A stretch of 64,000 bases of DNA from Alphaproteobacteria bacterium (GCA_018823835.1 JAHJHT010000013.1:682001-746000); one strand, 5' to 3'; positions 19,935-28,934 are shown, counted from the stretch's first letter. Numbers and translations are program-made. The notes: a model not told the origin generated them from the sequence alone.

Positions 19935-20912
19935 ATGTCGAAGGCAATCAAGGTCTACGCCCAGGGCGGTCCAGAAGCGCTGACCTACGAGGAAATGGAC
20001 CCCGGCAAGCCCAGTACCGGCGAGGCGCTGGTGCGCCACACGGCCATCGGGCTCAATTTTCTCGACGTCTATTTCCGCAGCGGACTTTACCCGCCGCCCA
20101 ACGGCCTGCCGCTCGTTCCCGGCGGCGAGGCGGCCGGCGTGGTGCTGGAGACCGGAGAGGGCGTCGACTGGCTGAAGCCCGGCGACCGCATCGCCTATAC
20201 GACGCCGCTCGGCGCCTATTGCGAGGAGCGCGTGATTGCCGCCGACCGGCTGGTCAAGCTGCCGGACACAATCTCGGACGAACAGGCGGCCGGCATGATG
20301 CTCAAGGGGCTGACGGCGGAATACCTGCTTCGCCGCACCTTCAAGGTCAAGGCAGGCGACACGATCCTGTTTCACGCGGCCGCCGGCGGGGTTGGGCTGC
20401 TCGCCGGGCAATGGGCAAAGCATCTTGGCGCGACAGTCATCGGCACCGCAGGCTCGGCCGAAAAGGTGGCGCTGGCCGCAAGCCATGGCTTCGATCATGT
20501 CATCAACTACCGCGACCAGAATTTCGTCGAGGAGGTGAAGGCGATCACCGGCGGCAAGATGTGCGACGTCGTCTACGATTCCGTCGGCAACGATACTTTC
20601 CCCGGGTCGCTCGACTGCCTCAAGCCGCTCGGCATGTTCGTCAGCTTCGGCCAGTCGTCGGGCTCGATCCCGCCGTTCAACATCTCGCTGCTGGCGCAGA
20701 AGGGCTCGCTCTTCGCGACCCGGCCGACGCTCTTCACCTACATCGCCAAGCGCGAGGACCTCGAGGCGGGTGCACGCGCGCTGTTCGACGTCGTCGGTTC
20801 CGGCAAGGTGCGCGTCATGGTCAACCAGCGCTATGCGCTGAAAGACGCGGGCCAGGCCCATGCGGACCTCGAGAGCCGCAAGACAACCGGCACGACTGTT
20901 TTGATTCCCTGA
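19935..20912 (+). CDS. Quinone oxidoreductase (zeta-crystallin type, Qor)
   Basis: An NADPH-dependent medium-chain reductase of the Qor group, without structural zinc. The 325-residue product has an N-terminal GroES-like domain (IGLNFLDVYFRSGLYP, VPGGEAAGVV) and a Rossmann domain with HAAAGGVGLLAGQWAKHLGA at about 146-165. Length and motifs match Qor. It starts 2 bases after the pcs stop in the same operon. The physiological quinone is unknown. Confidence 0.9.
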   Translation: MSKAIKVYAQGGPEALTYEEMDPGKPSTGEALVRHTAIGLNFLDVYFRSGLYPPPNGLPLVPGGEAAGVVLETGEGVDWLKPGDRIAYTTPLGAYCEERVIAADRLVKLPDTISDEQAAGMMLKGLTAEYLLRRTFKVKAGDTILFHAAAGGVGLLAGQWAKHLGATVIGTAGSAEKVALAASHGFDHVINYRDQNFVEEVKAITGGKMCDVVYDSVGNDTFPGSLDCLKPLGMFVSFGQSSGSIPPFNISLLAQKGSLFATRPTLFTYIAKREDLEAGARALFDVVGSGKVRVMVNQRYALKDAGQAHADLESRKTTGTTVLIP

Positions 20913-20940
20913 GGAGTCGGGCCGGTTTATCGCTGAATAT

Positions 20941-20957
20941 CTTGAAAATCTTTCAAG
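20941..20957. promoter_or_regulatory. Operator-like palindrome CTTGAAA-N3-TTTCAAG
   Basis: A perfect inverted repeat with 7-base arms and a 3-base spacer, 28 bases after the qor stop and 79 bases before the chosen start of the transporter ATPase gene. No T run follows, so it looks more like a repressor or activator site than a terminator. The bound protein is unknown. Confidence 0.45.
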
Positions 20958-21035
20958 GCTCCCGACGCTTTGCGTTACGGCAGAGTCACGCCTACCATGC
21001 CTGCCGGGAACAGAAAAAACATAACGGGGGGCGTT

Positions 21036-22607
21036 GTGCAGACAAGCCTTGCGACGAGCGGCCCAACCCTGCTTGAGGTGCGCGGCCTGACGAAGATCTT
21101 CGGCACGCTGAAGGCTTGCGACAGCGTCGACCTGACAATCGGAAAGGGCGAGATCCACGCGCTTCTCGGCGAGAACGGCGCGGGAAAATCGACCCTCGTG
21201 AAGATGCTTTTCGGGTCGCTGGAGCCCTATTCCGGCGAAATACGCTGGAACGGCGAAGCCGTCAGGATTGCCAGTCCGAGCATTGCAAAAAAGCTCGGTA
21301 TCGGCATGGTTTTCCAGCATTTTTCGCTGTTCGAGGCGCTCTCGGCAGCCGAGAATATCGCCCTGTCGCTCGACGACAACACGCCAATCGGCACCATTGC
21401 TGCAAAAGCGCAGGCGCTTTCCTACAGCTACGGCCTGCCGCTTGATCCCTTTTCGATGGTCGGCGACCTGTCCGTGGGCGAACGCCAGCGCATCGAGATC
21501 ATCCGCTGCCTGCTGCAGACGCCCGACCTCATCATCCTCGACGAACCGACATCGGTGCTGACGCCGCAGGAGGCAGACAAGCTTTTCGAGACGCTCGAAC
21601 GGCTGCGCTCCGAAGGCAAGTCGATCCTCTACATCTCGCACCGCCTCGAAGAGGTAAAGCGGATGTGCGACGGGGCGACCGTCATGCGCCACGGCAAGGT
21701 GGTCGGCCATTGCGATCCGCGCGAGGAGACGGCGGCATCGCTCGCCCGCATGATGGTCGGCAACGAGGTGCAGGCCGTCGTGCGTGATCCGATCGAGGGC
21801 ATGGACAAGGCAGAACCCCTGCTCGAGATCCGCGGACTTAGCCGCAAGCCGGCGACACCCTTCTCGACCCCGCTGCGCGACATTTCACTCAATGTGCGGG
21901 CAGGGGAGGTTATCGGCATCGCCGGCGTTGCCGGAAACGGGCAGGGCGAGTTCTTCGAGGCCGTTTCGGGCGAGGCCATTCAGGACGACGCGGGCACGAT
22001 CCGCATTCGCGGCAACGATGCCGGCAAGCTGTCAATCACCGGCCGGCGCATGCTGGGTGCCGCCTTCGTGCCCGAAGAAAGGCTCGGCCACGGCGCCGCG
22101 CCGCGCATGAAGCTGTCGGAAAACCTCTTCCTGTCGCGCTATGCCACCGACGCCAAGGCGTTTCTCGGCGCCGGCGGGCTGGTCAAGGAAGGCGCCATCG
22201 ACGCCGCCACGCAGCGCATCATCGAGGAGATGGACGTGCGCAAGAGCGGCCGCGACCCCGAGGCGGCGGCACTCTCGGGCGGCAATCTGCAGAAATTCAT
22301 CGTCGGGCGCGAGCTCGACCGCAGCCCGACGGTTATGGTGGTCAACCAGCCGACATGGGGCGTCGACGCGGGCGCCGCGGCAAAGATCCGCCAGTCGCTG
22401 ATCGGACTGGCGCGCAGCGGCTCGGCGGTGCTGATCATCAGCCAGGACCTCGACGAGCTGTTCGAGATCTCCGATGCCATCGCGGTGATGCACAACGGAC
22501 ACCTGTCGAAGCCGCTGCCGATCGCCGAAGCGACGCTGGAGCAGATCGGACTTCTGATGGGCGGTGCCGAACCCGGTCACGCCGACCACTCGATGGAGGC
22601 CGTCTGA
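21036..22607 (+). CDS. BMP-type (nucleoside-like) ABC transporter, tandem ATPase
   Basis: The energising subunit of an importer of the BmpA/simple-sugar class (CUT2-like). Two ABC domains are fused. The first has Walker A GENGAGKST, signature LSVGERQRIEI and Walker B LIILDEP. The second has a degenerate P-loop-like GVAGNGQGEF and the signature LSGGNLQKFIVGREL, as in RbsA-type ATPases. The GTG start is preceded by GGGGGG; an in-frame ATG at 20997 is the alternative. The stop overlaps the next gene's start by one base (TGATG). Order ATPase, permease, permease, binding protein. Confidence 0.9.
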   Translation: MQTSLATSGPTLLEVRGLTKIFGTLKACDSVDLTIGKGEIHALLGENGAGKSTLVKMLFGSLEPYSGEIRWNGEAVRIASPSIAKKLGIGMVFQHFSLFEALSAAENIALSLDDNTPIGTIAAKAQALSYSYGLPLDPFSMVGDLSVGERQRIEIIRCLLQTPDLIILDEPTSVLTPQEADKLFETLERLRSEGKSILYISHRLEEVKRMCDGATVMRHGKVVGHCDPREETAASLARMMVGNEVQAVVRDPIEGMDKAEPLLEIRGLSRKPATPFSTPLRDISLNVRAGEVIGIAGVAGNGQGEFFEAVSGEAIQDDAGTIRIRGNDAGKLSITGRRMLGAAFVPEERLGHGAAPRMKLSENLFLSRYATDAKAFLGAGGLVKEGAIDAATQRIIEEMDVRKSGRDPEAAALSGGNLQKFIVGRELDRSPTVMVVNQPTWGVDAGAAAKIRQSLIGLARSGSAVLIISQDLDELFEISDAIAVMHNGHLSKPLPIAEATLEQIGLLMGGAEPGHADHSMEAV

Positions 22608-23722
22608 TGCGCGTCGAACTCGTCAAGCGGCCACAGCACTCTGCGCTGTTCTCCGCGTTGTCGCCCTTCATCGCCCTCGGGCTGACGCTGGTCGCCGGCG
22701 CCATCATGTTCTCGCTGCTCGGCAAGAACCCGTTCGATGCGCTCTACTACTACTTCATCGATCCGCTGACCGGAATCTGGGACCCCGGCAACCGCTGGCA
22801 GCTGCACGAGCTCGCCATCAAGGCGGCGCCGCTCATCCTGATCGCCGTCGGCCTCTCGGTCTGCTACCTGTCGAACAACTGGAACATCGGTGCTGAAGGC
22901 CAGTTCATTGCCGGGGCAATGGCCGGCTCCATCATCCCGGTGATGTTTCCGGGCTTCCAGTCCTGGATCGTGCTGCCCCTGATGCTGATCCTCGGCATGG
23001 CCGGCGGCGCCGCATACGCGGCCGTCCCTGCCTTCTTCAAGGTGCGCTTCAATACCAACGAAATCCTGACCAGCCTGATGCTGGTCTATGTCGCGCAGCT
23101 CTTCAACGACTGGCTGGTGCGCGGCATCTGGCGCAATCCCGAGGGGATGAGCTTTCCGGGCACCATCCGTTTCTCCGAATATGCCATCCTGCCGCAGATC
23201 TGGCCCGAGGCCGGGCGCGCCCATTACGGCTTCGTCTTCGCCCTGGTCGCGGCCGTGCTCGTCTGGTTCATGCTGTCGAAAATGCTGAAGGGTTTTGAGG
23301 TCAAGGTGCTCGGCCAGAGCCCGCGGGCAGGGCGCTTTGCCGGCTTCTCCTCGGGCCGCATGGTGTTCTTCGTCTTCATGCTGTCGGGTGCGCTGGCCGG
23401 GCTTGCCGGCATCTCCGAAGTGGCCGGACCGATCGAGCACCTGAATGAGAAAATCTCGATCGGCTACGGCTTCACGGCCATCATCGTCGCATTCCTCGGC
23501 CGGCTCAATCCGCTCGGCATCGTCGCGGCAGGCCTGATCCTGGCGCTGACCTATCTCGGCGGGGAGTCGGCCCAGATCGCCATCGGCGTATCCGACAAGG
23601 CGGTGCGCGCCTTCCAGGGCATGCTGCTGTTCTTCGTGCTCGCCTGCGACACGCTGATCCACTATCGCGTGCGGATCGTCGGCGCGACTGCAAAGGCAGA
23701 GGGAGCCGCGCAGAATGTTTGA
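22607..23722 (+). CDS. BMP-type ABC transporter permease 1
   Basis: The first of two membrane subunits of the BMP-type importer. The 371-residue product is longer than its partner and has about nine to ten hydrophobic segments; the family marker NNWNIGAEGQFIAGAMAG occurs near residue 90 and GYGFTAIIVAFLGRLNPLG near 290. It overlaps the upstream ATPase gene by one base and the next permease gene by 8 bases, so translation is probably coupled through the operon. Substrate inferred from the binding protein: nucleoside or similar heterocycle. Confidence 0.9.
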   Translation: MRVELVKRPQHSALFSALSPFIALGLTLVAGAIMFSLLGKNPFDALYYYFIDPLTGIWDPGNRWQLHELAIKAAPLILIAVGLSVCYLSNNWNIGAEGQFIAGAMAGSIIPVMFPGFQSWIVLPLMLILGMAGGAAYAAVPAFFKVRFNTNEILTSLMLVYVAQLFNDWLVRGIWRNPEGMSFPGTIRFSEYAILPQIWPEAGRAHYGFVFALVAAVLVWFMLSKMLKGFEVKVLGQSPRAGRFAGFSSGRMVFFVFMLSGALAGLAGISEVAGPIEHLNEKISIGYGFTAIIVAFLGRLNPLGIVAAGLILALTYLGGESAQIAIGVSDKAVRAFQGMLLFFVLACDTLIHYRVRIVGATAKAEGAAQNV

Positions 23723-24629
23723 ACAGATCATCATCACGATCGCGACCGCGGCGACGCCGCTGCTCATCGCAGCGCTCGGCGAACTGGTCGTGGAACGCTC
23801 CGGCGTTCTCAATCTCGGCGTCGAGGGCATGATGGTGATGGGCGCCGTCAGCGGCTTTGCCGTGGCGCTCACCACCGGGTCGCCCTGGCTCGGGGTTCTG
23901 GCGGCGATCGTCGTCGGCGCGCTGTTCTCGCTGCTCTTCGGCTTCCTGACGCTGACGCTGGTAACCAACCAGGTGGCCACCGGTCTGGCCCTGACGCTGC
24001 TCGGCATCGGCCTGTCGGGCATGATCGGTGAGAGCTTCGTCGGGCAGCCCGGCGTCAAGCTCGGCGCGATCTACATTCCCTACCTGACCGACATTCCGCT
24101 CGTCGGCAGGCTGTTCTTCGGACAGGACCCGATCTTCTACCTGTCGATCCTGCTGACATTCGGCGTGGCATGGTTCCTGTTCAAGACGCGCGCCGGCCTG
24201 ACGCTGCGCTCGGTCGGCGACAACCACACCTCGGCGCACGCGCTCGGCATCAACGTCATCGGCATACGCTATCTGGCCGTGATGTTCGGTGGTGCATGCG
24301 CGGGTCTCGCCGGCGGCTTCCTGTCGCTGGTCTACACGCCGCAGTGGATCGAGAACATGTCTGCCGGGCGAGGTTGGATCGCGCTGGCGCTGGTTGTCTT
24401 CGCGTCCTGGCGTCCGTGGCGGGTACTTGCCGGCGCCTATCTGTTCGGCGCAGTGTCGATCGGCCAGCTTCACGCACAAGCGTTGGGGATAGGCATACCC
24501 TCGCAGCTGCTTTCTTCGCTTCCCTATCTGGCAACCATCGTCGTCCTTGTTCTAATCTCCAGGAACAGGCGATTGACGCTGATAAACACACCGGCATCAC
24601 TGGGGCGGCCGTTCGTGCCAGATCGCTAG
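23715..24629 (+). CDS. BMP-type ABC transporter permease 2
   Basis: The second membrane subunit. The 304-residue product begins with a hydrophobic ITIATAATPLLIAALGELVVERSGVLNLGVEGMM stretch, the usual opening of this subgroup, and has about eight membrane segments. GLTLRSVGDNHTSAHALGINV is the cytoplasmic coupling loop that meets the ATPase. It starts 8 bases inside the preceding permease gene. The binding-protein gene follows after 51 bases. Confidence 0.9.
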   Translation: MFEQIIITIATAATPLLIAALGELVVERSGVLNLGVEGMMVMGAVSGFAVALTTGSPWLGVLAAIVVGALFSLLFGFLTLTLVTNQVATGLALTLLGIGLSGMIGESFVGQPGVKLGAIYIPYLTDIPLVGRLFFGQDPIFYLSILLTFGVAWFLFKTRAGLTLRSVGDNHTSAHALGINVIGIRYLAVMFGGACAGLAGGFLSLVYTPQWIENMSAGRGWIALALVVFASWRPWRVLAGAYLFGAVSIGQLHAQALGIGIPSQLLSSLPYLATIVVLVLISRNRRLTLINTPASLGRPFVPDR

Positions 24630-24680
24630 AAGAAACAACGGGATGAGACCCCAACAAGAACCTCAAGAGGATAGGATCAA

Positions 24681-25757
24681 ATGAAAACAAAATTGCTCAC
24701 AATGGCGGCCGCGGCCGCGGCGATCGCCTTCGGGACGATGGCCGCCGAAGCCAAGACCAAAGCCTGCTTCATCTATGTCGGCCCGATCGGCGACTTCGGC
24801 TGGTCGTATCAGCATCACCAGGGTGCCCTCGAGGCGCAGAAGGAACTCGGCGGCGAGGAGCAGGTCGAACTGGCCTACCTCGAAAGCGTGCCGGAAGGTG
24901 CCGACGCCGAGCGCGCCATCGAGCGCTTCGCCCGCTCGGGTTGCAACATCATCTTCACGACCTCGTTCGGCTACATGGACGCCACCAATGCGGTTGCCAA
25001 GAAGTTCGCGGACGTGAAGTTCGAACATGCGACGGGCTTCAAGCGTGAATCCCCGAACGTCTCGACCTACAACTCGAAGTTCCATGAAGGCCGCTACGTG
25101 CAGGGCATCATCGCTGCCAAGATGTCGAAGGCCGGCGTTGCCGGTTACATCGCTTCCTTCCCGATCCCGGAAGTGGTGATGGGCATCAACTCCTTCCTGC
25201 TCGGTGCGCAGTCCGTGAACCCGGACTTCAAGGTCAAGGTGGTGTGGGCCAACACCTGGTTCGACCCGGGCAAGGAAGCCGATGCCGCAAAGGCGCTGAT
25301 CGACCAGGGCGTCGACATCATCACGCAGCACACCGATTCCACCGCTCCGATGCAGGTTGCGGCCGAGCGCGGCATCAAGGCGTTTGGCCAGGCCTCGGAC
25401 ATGATCAAGTTCGGTCCCGAGACGCAGCTGACCTCGATCGTCGACGACTGGGGTCCGTATTACACCAAGCGGATCAAGGCCGTGATCGACGGCAACTGGG
25501 AGCAGGTCGACGTCTGGGGCGGAATGGCTGACGGCCACGTCGTCATGGCGCCCTACACCAACATGCCCGACGACGTGAAGGCTGCCGCCGAAGAGGCGCA
25601 GGCCAAGATCACCTCCGGCGAGCTCAACCCGTTCACCGGCCCGATCACCAAGCAGGACGGCTCCGAGTGGCTGAAGGACGGCGAAGTCGCCGAGGACGGC
25701 GTACTGCTCGGCCTCAACTTCTACGTCGCCGGCGTCGACGACAAGCTGCCGCAGTAA
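24681..25757 (+). CDS. BMP family ABC transporter substrate-binding protein
   Basis: The periplasmic receptor of the importer, of the BmpA/Med/PnrA lipoprotein family whose characterised members bind purine nucleosides. The 358-residue product has a clear signal peptide (about 1-24, ending AAEA) but no lipobox Cys, as expected for a soluble Gram-negative form. Family motifs include KACFIYVGPIGDFGWSYQHHQGAL and FTTSFGYMD, then FKRESPNVSTYNSKFHEGRY. AGGATAGGATC precedes the ATG. A strong terminator follows. The exact ligand is not decided here. Confidence 0.9.
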   Translation: MKTKLLTMAAAAAAIAFGTMAAEAKTKACFIYVGPIGDFGWSYQHHQGALEAQKELGGEEQVELAYLESVPEGADAERAIERFARSGCNIIFTTSFGYMDATNAVAKKFADVKFEHATGFKRESPNVSTYNSKFHEGRYVQGIIAAKMSKAGVAGYIASFPIPEVVMGINSFLLGAQSVNPDFKVKVVWANTWFDPGKEADAAKALIDQGVDIITQHTDSTAPMQVAAERGIKAFGQASDMIKFGPETQLTSIVDDWGPYYTKRIKAVIDGNWEQVDVWGGMADGHVVMAPYTNMPDDVKAAAEEAQAKITSGELNPFTGPITKQDGSEWLKDGEVAEDGVLLGLNFYVAGVDDKLPQ

Positions 25758-25784
25758 ACTTCCGCGCCAGCGGAGAAACGGGAA

Positions 25785-25807
25785 GGGCGCCTTATGGCGC
25801 CCTTTTT
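25785..25807 (+). terminator. Rho-independent terminator of the BMP transporter operon
   Basis: Perfect 7-bp stem GGGCGCC / GGCGCCC with TTAT loop, followed directly by five Ts; 28 bases after the binding-protein stop. Confidence 0.92.
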
Positions 25808-25992
25808 GTTTGCGGTGGATGCGGCCGCGTCGACAGCTTGAGGCGCGCCGGAGGCTCTGACCCGGGATGCAAGGCGAAGCGCCCGCGCGTCGCTGCGGAT
25901 CGCCAGGGTGGACCCGGACAGGTTCGCCATTTCGGGTGAAGCCCGCTCAGGACGAGCCTTGGCGGCCTGTCGGCCGCGCGAGACGAACGCGA

Positions 25993-26649
25993 TCAGACGG
26001 CGGCGTTGACCACGGGCCAGATTTCGACCGCGCCGCGATAGACCATGTCGACCGCCACGTAGAGGATGATCAGCAGGCCGATATAGGCGATCCAGCGGTG
26101 CTTGTGCAGCAGACGCGCGATGAAGGTTGCGGCAAGGCCCATCAGGGCGATCGACAGGATCAGGCCGATGATCAGCACCGTGAAATGGTCGCGCGCGGCG
26201 CCGGCAACGGCCAGCACGTTGTCGAGCGACATCGAGACGTCGGCAATGACGATCTGCAGCGCCGCCTGGGCAAGTGTCTTGCGCGGCGCCTTGCCGGCAA
26301 TGGTGCCGTCGTGGTTGATGTCGACATTGGCCAGGGCCTCGGCGGCGCTGTTGGCTTCCTGTGCCGAGACGCGCAGCTCGCGCCACATTTTCCAGCATAC
26401 CCAGAGCAGCAGTATGCCGCCGGCAAGCAGCAGCCCGACGACGGCAAGAAGCTGCACGGTTACGGCAGCGAAGCCGATGCGCAGGACCGTCGCGGCAATG
26501 ACGCCGATCAGGATGGCCTTCTTGCGCTGGTCCGTCGGCAGGCCAGCGGCAGCCAGTCCGATGACGATGGCGTTGTCGCCAGCCAGCACCAGATCGATGG
26601 CGATGACCTGGAGCAGGGCCGTGAAGCCGGCTGCCGTGAAAATTTCCAT
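25993..26649 (-). CDS. TerC/Alx-family membrane protein
   Basis: TerC-family integral membrane proteins are tied to metal (often manganese) homeostasis and tellurite resistance. The 218-residue product has about six to seven membrane segments; the two acidic family motifs are present, LVLAGDNAIVIGLAA (about 21-35) and IADVSMSLDNVLAVAGAA (about 134-151), which carry the conserved Asp and Asn residues. A hydrophilic loop in the middle holds DINHDGTIAG, an EF-hand-like stretch. It is preceded by an unusually structured leader (listed separately), so control at the RNA level is plausible. Confidence 0.85.
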   Translation of the reverse strand: MEIFTAAGFTALLQVIAIDLVLAGDNAIVIGLAAAGLPTDQRKKAILIGVIAATVLRIGFAAVTVQLLAVVGLLLAGGILLLWVCWKMWRELRVSAQEANSAAEALANVDINHDGTIAGKAPRKTLAQAALQIVIADVSMSLDNVLAVAGAARDHFTVLIIGLILSIALMGLAATFIARLLHKHRWIAYIGLLIILYVAVDMVYRGAVEIWPVVNAAV

Positions 26650-26689
26650 CTTGTCGGCAACCTTTCGCCTGCGCGCATACCGTTGACTG

Positions 26690-26793
26690 GACTAACGCCA
26701 GCGCTCGGGCAACGTCAAGGCCAGCGAGGGGCAGGACCGCTGCCTGCGCTGAAAGGCAGCGGTTCGCGGCGTCGGGCGCCATATGCGTTAGTC
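26690..26793 (-). promoter_or_regulatory. Structured 5' leader of the terC-like gene (candidate cis-regulatory RNA)
   Basis: On the gene strand a 9-bp stem GACTAACGC / GCGTTAGTC closes a region of 86 bases. Inside it a second perfect 9-bp hairpin (ACCGCTGCC / GGCAGCGGT, 10-base loop, 26736-26763) stands alone. The closing stem ends 40 bases before the ATG. TerC-family genes are often governed by the yybP-ykoY manganese riboswitch, but its conserved GGGGAGUAG-type loop is not visible, so this may be a divergent or different element. Transcription of the region is not demonstrated. Confidence 0.45.
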
Positions 26794-26821
26794 GCATAAG
26801 ATATATTATGGAACTTTTGTA

Positions 26822-27292
26822 CTAAGCAGCAACGTCGCAAAGGCGGGCTTTTGCGGCTTCTACCAGCGCCCTCGGCGCAGATGCGAACACGGCATCATGC
26901 GCACCGGCGGCAGCCCAGACCTGGTCATGTGCGAGCAGCCCTTCGTCGGCGAACGCCGCGATCTGCACCAGGTGGCCGATCGGCGACACGCCGCCGATGG
27001 CGAAGCCGGTCCTGTCGCGGATGAGCCGCGGATCGGCTCTCTCGAGGTCTTCGCCGGCAAGTGCTGCTGCCTTGGCGAGATCGAGCCGGCTCGAACCGGC
27101 GAGCAGGAAAAGATAGAGATCGCCGCTGGCTTTGCCCTGGAAGATCAGTGACTTGACGATCTGGTCAACCGTACAGCCGCATTGCGCCGCGGCTTCCTCT
27201 GCCGTCCGCGTCGAGGCACCCATGCGGCGGACCTCGATATCGAGGCCGGCTTCACGTGCTGCCTCGGTCACACGCTCAATACTGCCAGCCAT
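26822..27292 (-). CDS. YbaK/ProX-type aminoacyl-tRNA deacylase
   Basis: Proteins of this fold hydrolyse misacylated tRNA in trans, for example Cys-tRNA(Pro) or Ala-tRNA(Pro). The 156-residue product matches the length and has the conserved VDQIVKSLIF segment (catalytic Lys about residue 46) and the GFAIGGVSPIGH loop (about 95-106). The subclass (YbaK, ProX or another) is not clear. It lies 25 bases after the metallo-hydrolase gene's start side on the same strand order, and it is upstream of the terC leader. Confidence 0.85.
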   Translation of the reverse strand: MAGSIERVTEAAREAGLDIEVRRMGASTRTAEEAAAQCGCTVDQIVKSLIFQGKASGDLYLFLLAGSSRLDLAKAAALAGEDLERADPRLIRDRTGFAIGGVSPIGHLVQIAAFADEGLLAHDQVWAAAGAHDAVFASAPRALVEAAKARLCDVAA

Positions 27293-27317
27293 CAGAATCT
27301 CACTCCATCCTGCTGAT

Positions 27318-28124
27318 TCAAATCGGAAATTCTTTCACCAGGCCATCATGGCCGGGTTCGACATTGTCCGGGGTTTCCGCCAGCACCGTCGCATGGTCAA
27401 GTGGCACGTGCATGTGGGTCAGCACGGCCTGACGCGGTCCCAGCTTGCGGATCCAGTGCAATGCCTCGTCGAGTGAAAAATGGCTTGGATGCGACTTGTA
27501 CTGCAGCGCATCGATGACGAGCAGCTCGAGCCCCGACAGGCGTGTTGCCGTGGGGTCCGGGAAATGGCCGACGTCAGGGCAATAGGCGATCGACCCGACG
27601 CGGAAGCCGAGCGAAATGATGTCACCATGCACCTGCGGCAGCGGCACAAAGGTGAGGGGACCCCCCTCTCCCGTTATCGTGAATGGCTCGTCGTGGTCGA
27701 TTTCGTGCGCGTCGAGGATTGGCGGATAAGACCCGCCGGCCGGCGTCTCGAAGCAATATCCGAATGCCTGCCGCAGCCGCGCCAGCGTCGGCCGGTCGGC
27801 GAAAACATCGATCAGCCTGCGCTGCTCGAGCCAGTAGCCGCGGAGGTCGTCGATGCCGTGGATGTGGTCGGCGTGCGGGTGGGTATAGACGACCGCGTCG
27901 ATGCGGTTGACCTTTGCAGCGAGCATCTGTTCGCGGAAATCGGGGCCGGTGTCGATGATGACGCGGGTGACGCCGCTGGCTGAAATCCGCTCGAGCATGG
28001 CCGCCGTGCGCAGCCGGCGGTTCAGCGGGTTGGCCGGATCGCAATTGCCCCAGTCGCCATTGATGCGCGGCACGCCGGGCGAAGAGCCGCAGCCAAGCAT
28101 CGTGAAGCGCAGCGTGTCGGCCAC
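27318..28124 (-). CDS. MBL-fold metallo-hydrolase (PhnP/RNase Z-like)
   Basis: A metallo-beta-lactamase-fold hydrolase of the group that includes PhnP phosphodiesterase. The 268-residue product has the metal motif THPHADHIHG (about 81-90), the second His in LPQVHGD and Asp in YCPDVGHF, and the late THMHVPLDH motif. It starts with LGCGSSPGVPRI, typical of the group. It ends the leftward core series rlpA to tatD and starts 3 bases after the tatD stop. In rhizobia it often follows tatD. The natural substrate is unknown. Confidence 0.88.
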   Translation of the reverse strand: MADTLRFTMLGCGSSPGVPRINGDWGNCDPANPLNRRLRTAAMLERISASGVTRVIIDTGPDFREQMLAAKVNRIDAVVYTHPHADHIHGIDDLRGYWLEQRRLIDVFADRPTLARLRQAFGYCFETPAGGSYPPILDAHEIDHDEPFTITGEGGPLTFVPLPQVHGDIISLGFRVGSIAYCPDVGHFPDPTATRLSGLELLVIDALQYKSHPSHFSLDEALHWIRKLGPRQAVLTHMHVPLDHATVLAETPDNVEPGHDGLVKEFPI

Positions 28125-28127
28125 GGT

Positions 28128-28922
28128 TCAGGCTGCCATGCCCGCGGGGCGCGGCATCTTCGAAAACAGCCTGAAGAAGTTTTGGGTGGTCTTCTCGGCG
28201 ACCTCTTCGACGCTCGTGCCGATCGTTCCGGCGAGAACCGACGCGGTGTGCGCGACGTAGGCCGGTTCGTTGCGCTTGCCGCGCATGGGCACGGGCGCGA
28301 GGTAGGGCGCATCGGTCTCGACGAGCAGGCGGTCGTGCGGGACATCGGCGGCGATCGAGCGGATATCCTCGGAATTCCTGAACGTCAGGATGCCCGAGAA
28401 GGACACGTAGCCGCCGAGTTCGACGCCGACCCGGGCGAGCTCGGCGCCCGAAGAAAAGCAATGCAGGATGAAGGGGAAGGCGCCCTTCCCTGTTTCGGCC
28501 TTCAGGGTCGCCGCCACGTCCTCGTCGGCGCTGCGCGCATGGATGACAAGCGGCAGCCCAGTGCGGCGCGCCGCCTCGATGTGCGTGACGAACCCCTGCA
28601 TCTGCAGGTCGCGCGGGCTCTTGTCGTAGTGATAGTCGAGCCCGGCCTCGCCTATCGCCACCACCTTCGGGTGTGAGGAAAGCTGCACCAGCTCGTCGGC
28701 GGTCACATCCGTCTCTTCGGAGGCGTTGTGCGGATGGGTTCCGACAGAGCAGTAGACGCAGTCATATTGCTCTGCAATCGCAAGCACTTGTGGAAACTTT
28801 TTTACACGCGTCGAGATGGTGACCATGCGCTCGACGCCTGCCGCTCGCGCGCGCTCGACGAGCACGTCGCGGTCGGCGTCGAAGTCCGGAAAGTCGAGAT
28901 GGCAGTGGCTGTCGACAAGCAT
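28128..28922 (-). CDS. tatD: TatD-family metal-dependent DNase
   Basis: TatD-type nucleases hydrolyse DNA 3' ends in a metal-dependent way. The 264-residue product starts with the metal-binding MLVDSHCHLDFPDF, and continues with VSVGTHPHNASE-like and GEAGLDYHYD segments, then HARSADED, and ends with LVETDAPYLAP; these are all family metal ligands. It lies 12 bases after metG and 3 bases before the MBL hydrolase gene in the same leftward series. Confidence 0.92.
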   Translation of the reverse strand: MLVDSHCHLDFPDFDADRDVLVERARAAGVERMVTISTRVKKFPQVLAIAEQYDCVYCSVGTHPHNASEETDVTADELVQLSSHPKVVAIGEAGLDYHYDKSPRDLQMQGFVTHIEAARRTGLPLVIHARSADEDVAATLKAETGKGAFPFILHCFSSGAELARVGVELGGYVSFSGILTFRNSEDIRSIAADVPHDRLLVETDAPYLAPVPMRGKRNEPAYVAHTASVLAGTIGTSVEEVAEKTTQNFFRLFSKMPRPAGMAA

Positions 28923-28934
28923 GTTTCGGCCGGC

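Noticed and set aside
26650..26821. yybP-ykoY manganese riboswitch upstream of terC
   Set aside because: The leader is structured, but the conserved GGGGAG-type loop is not seen; listed only as a candidate element.
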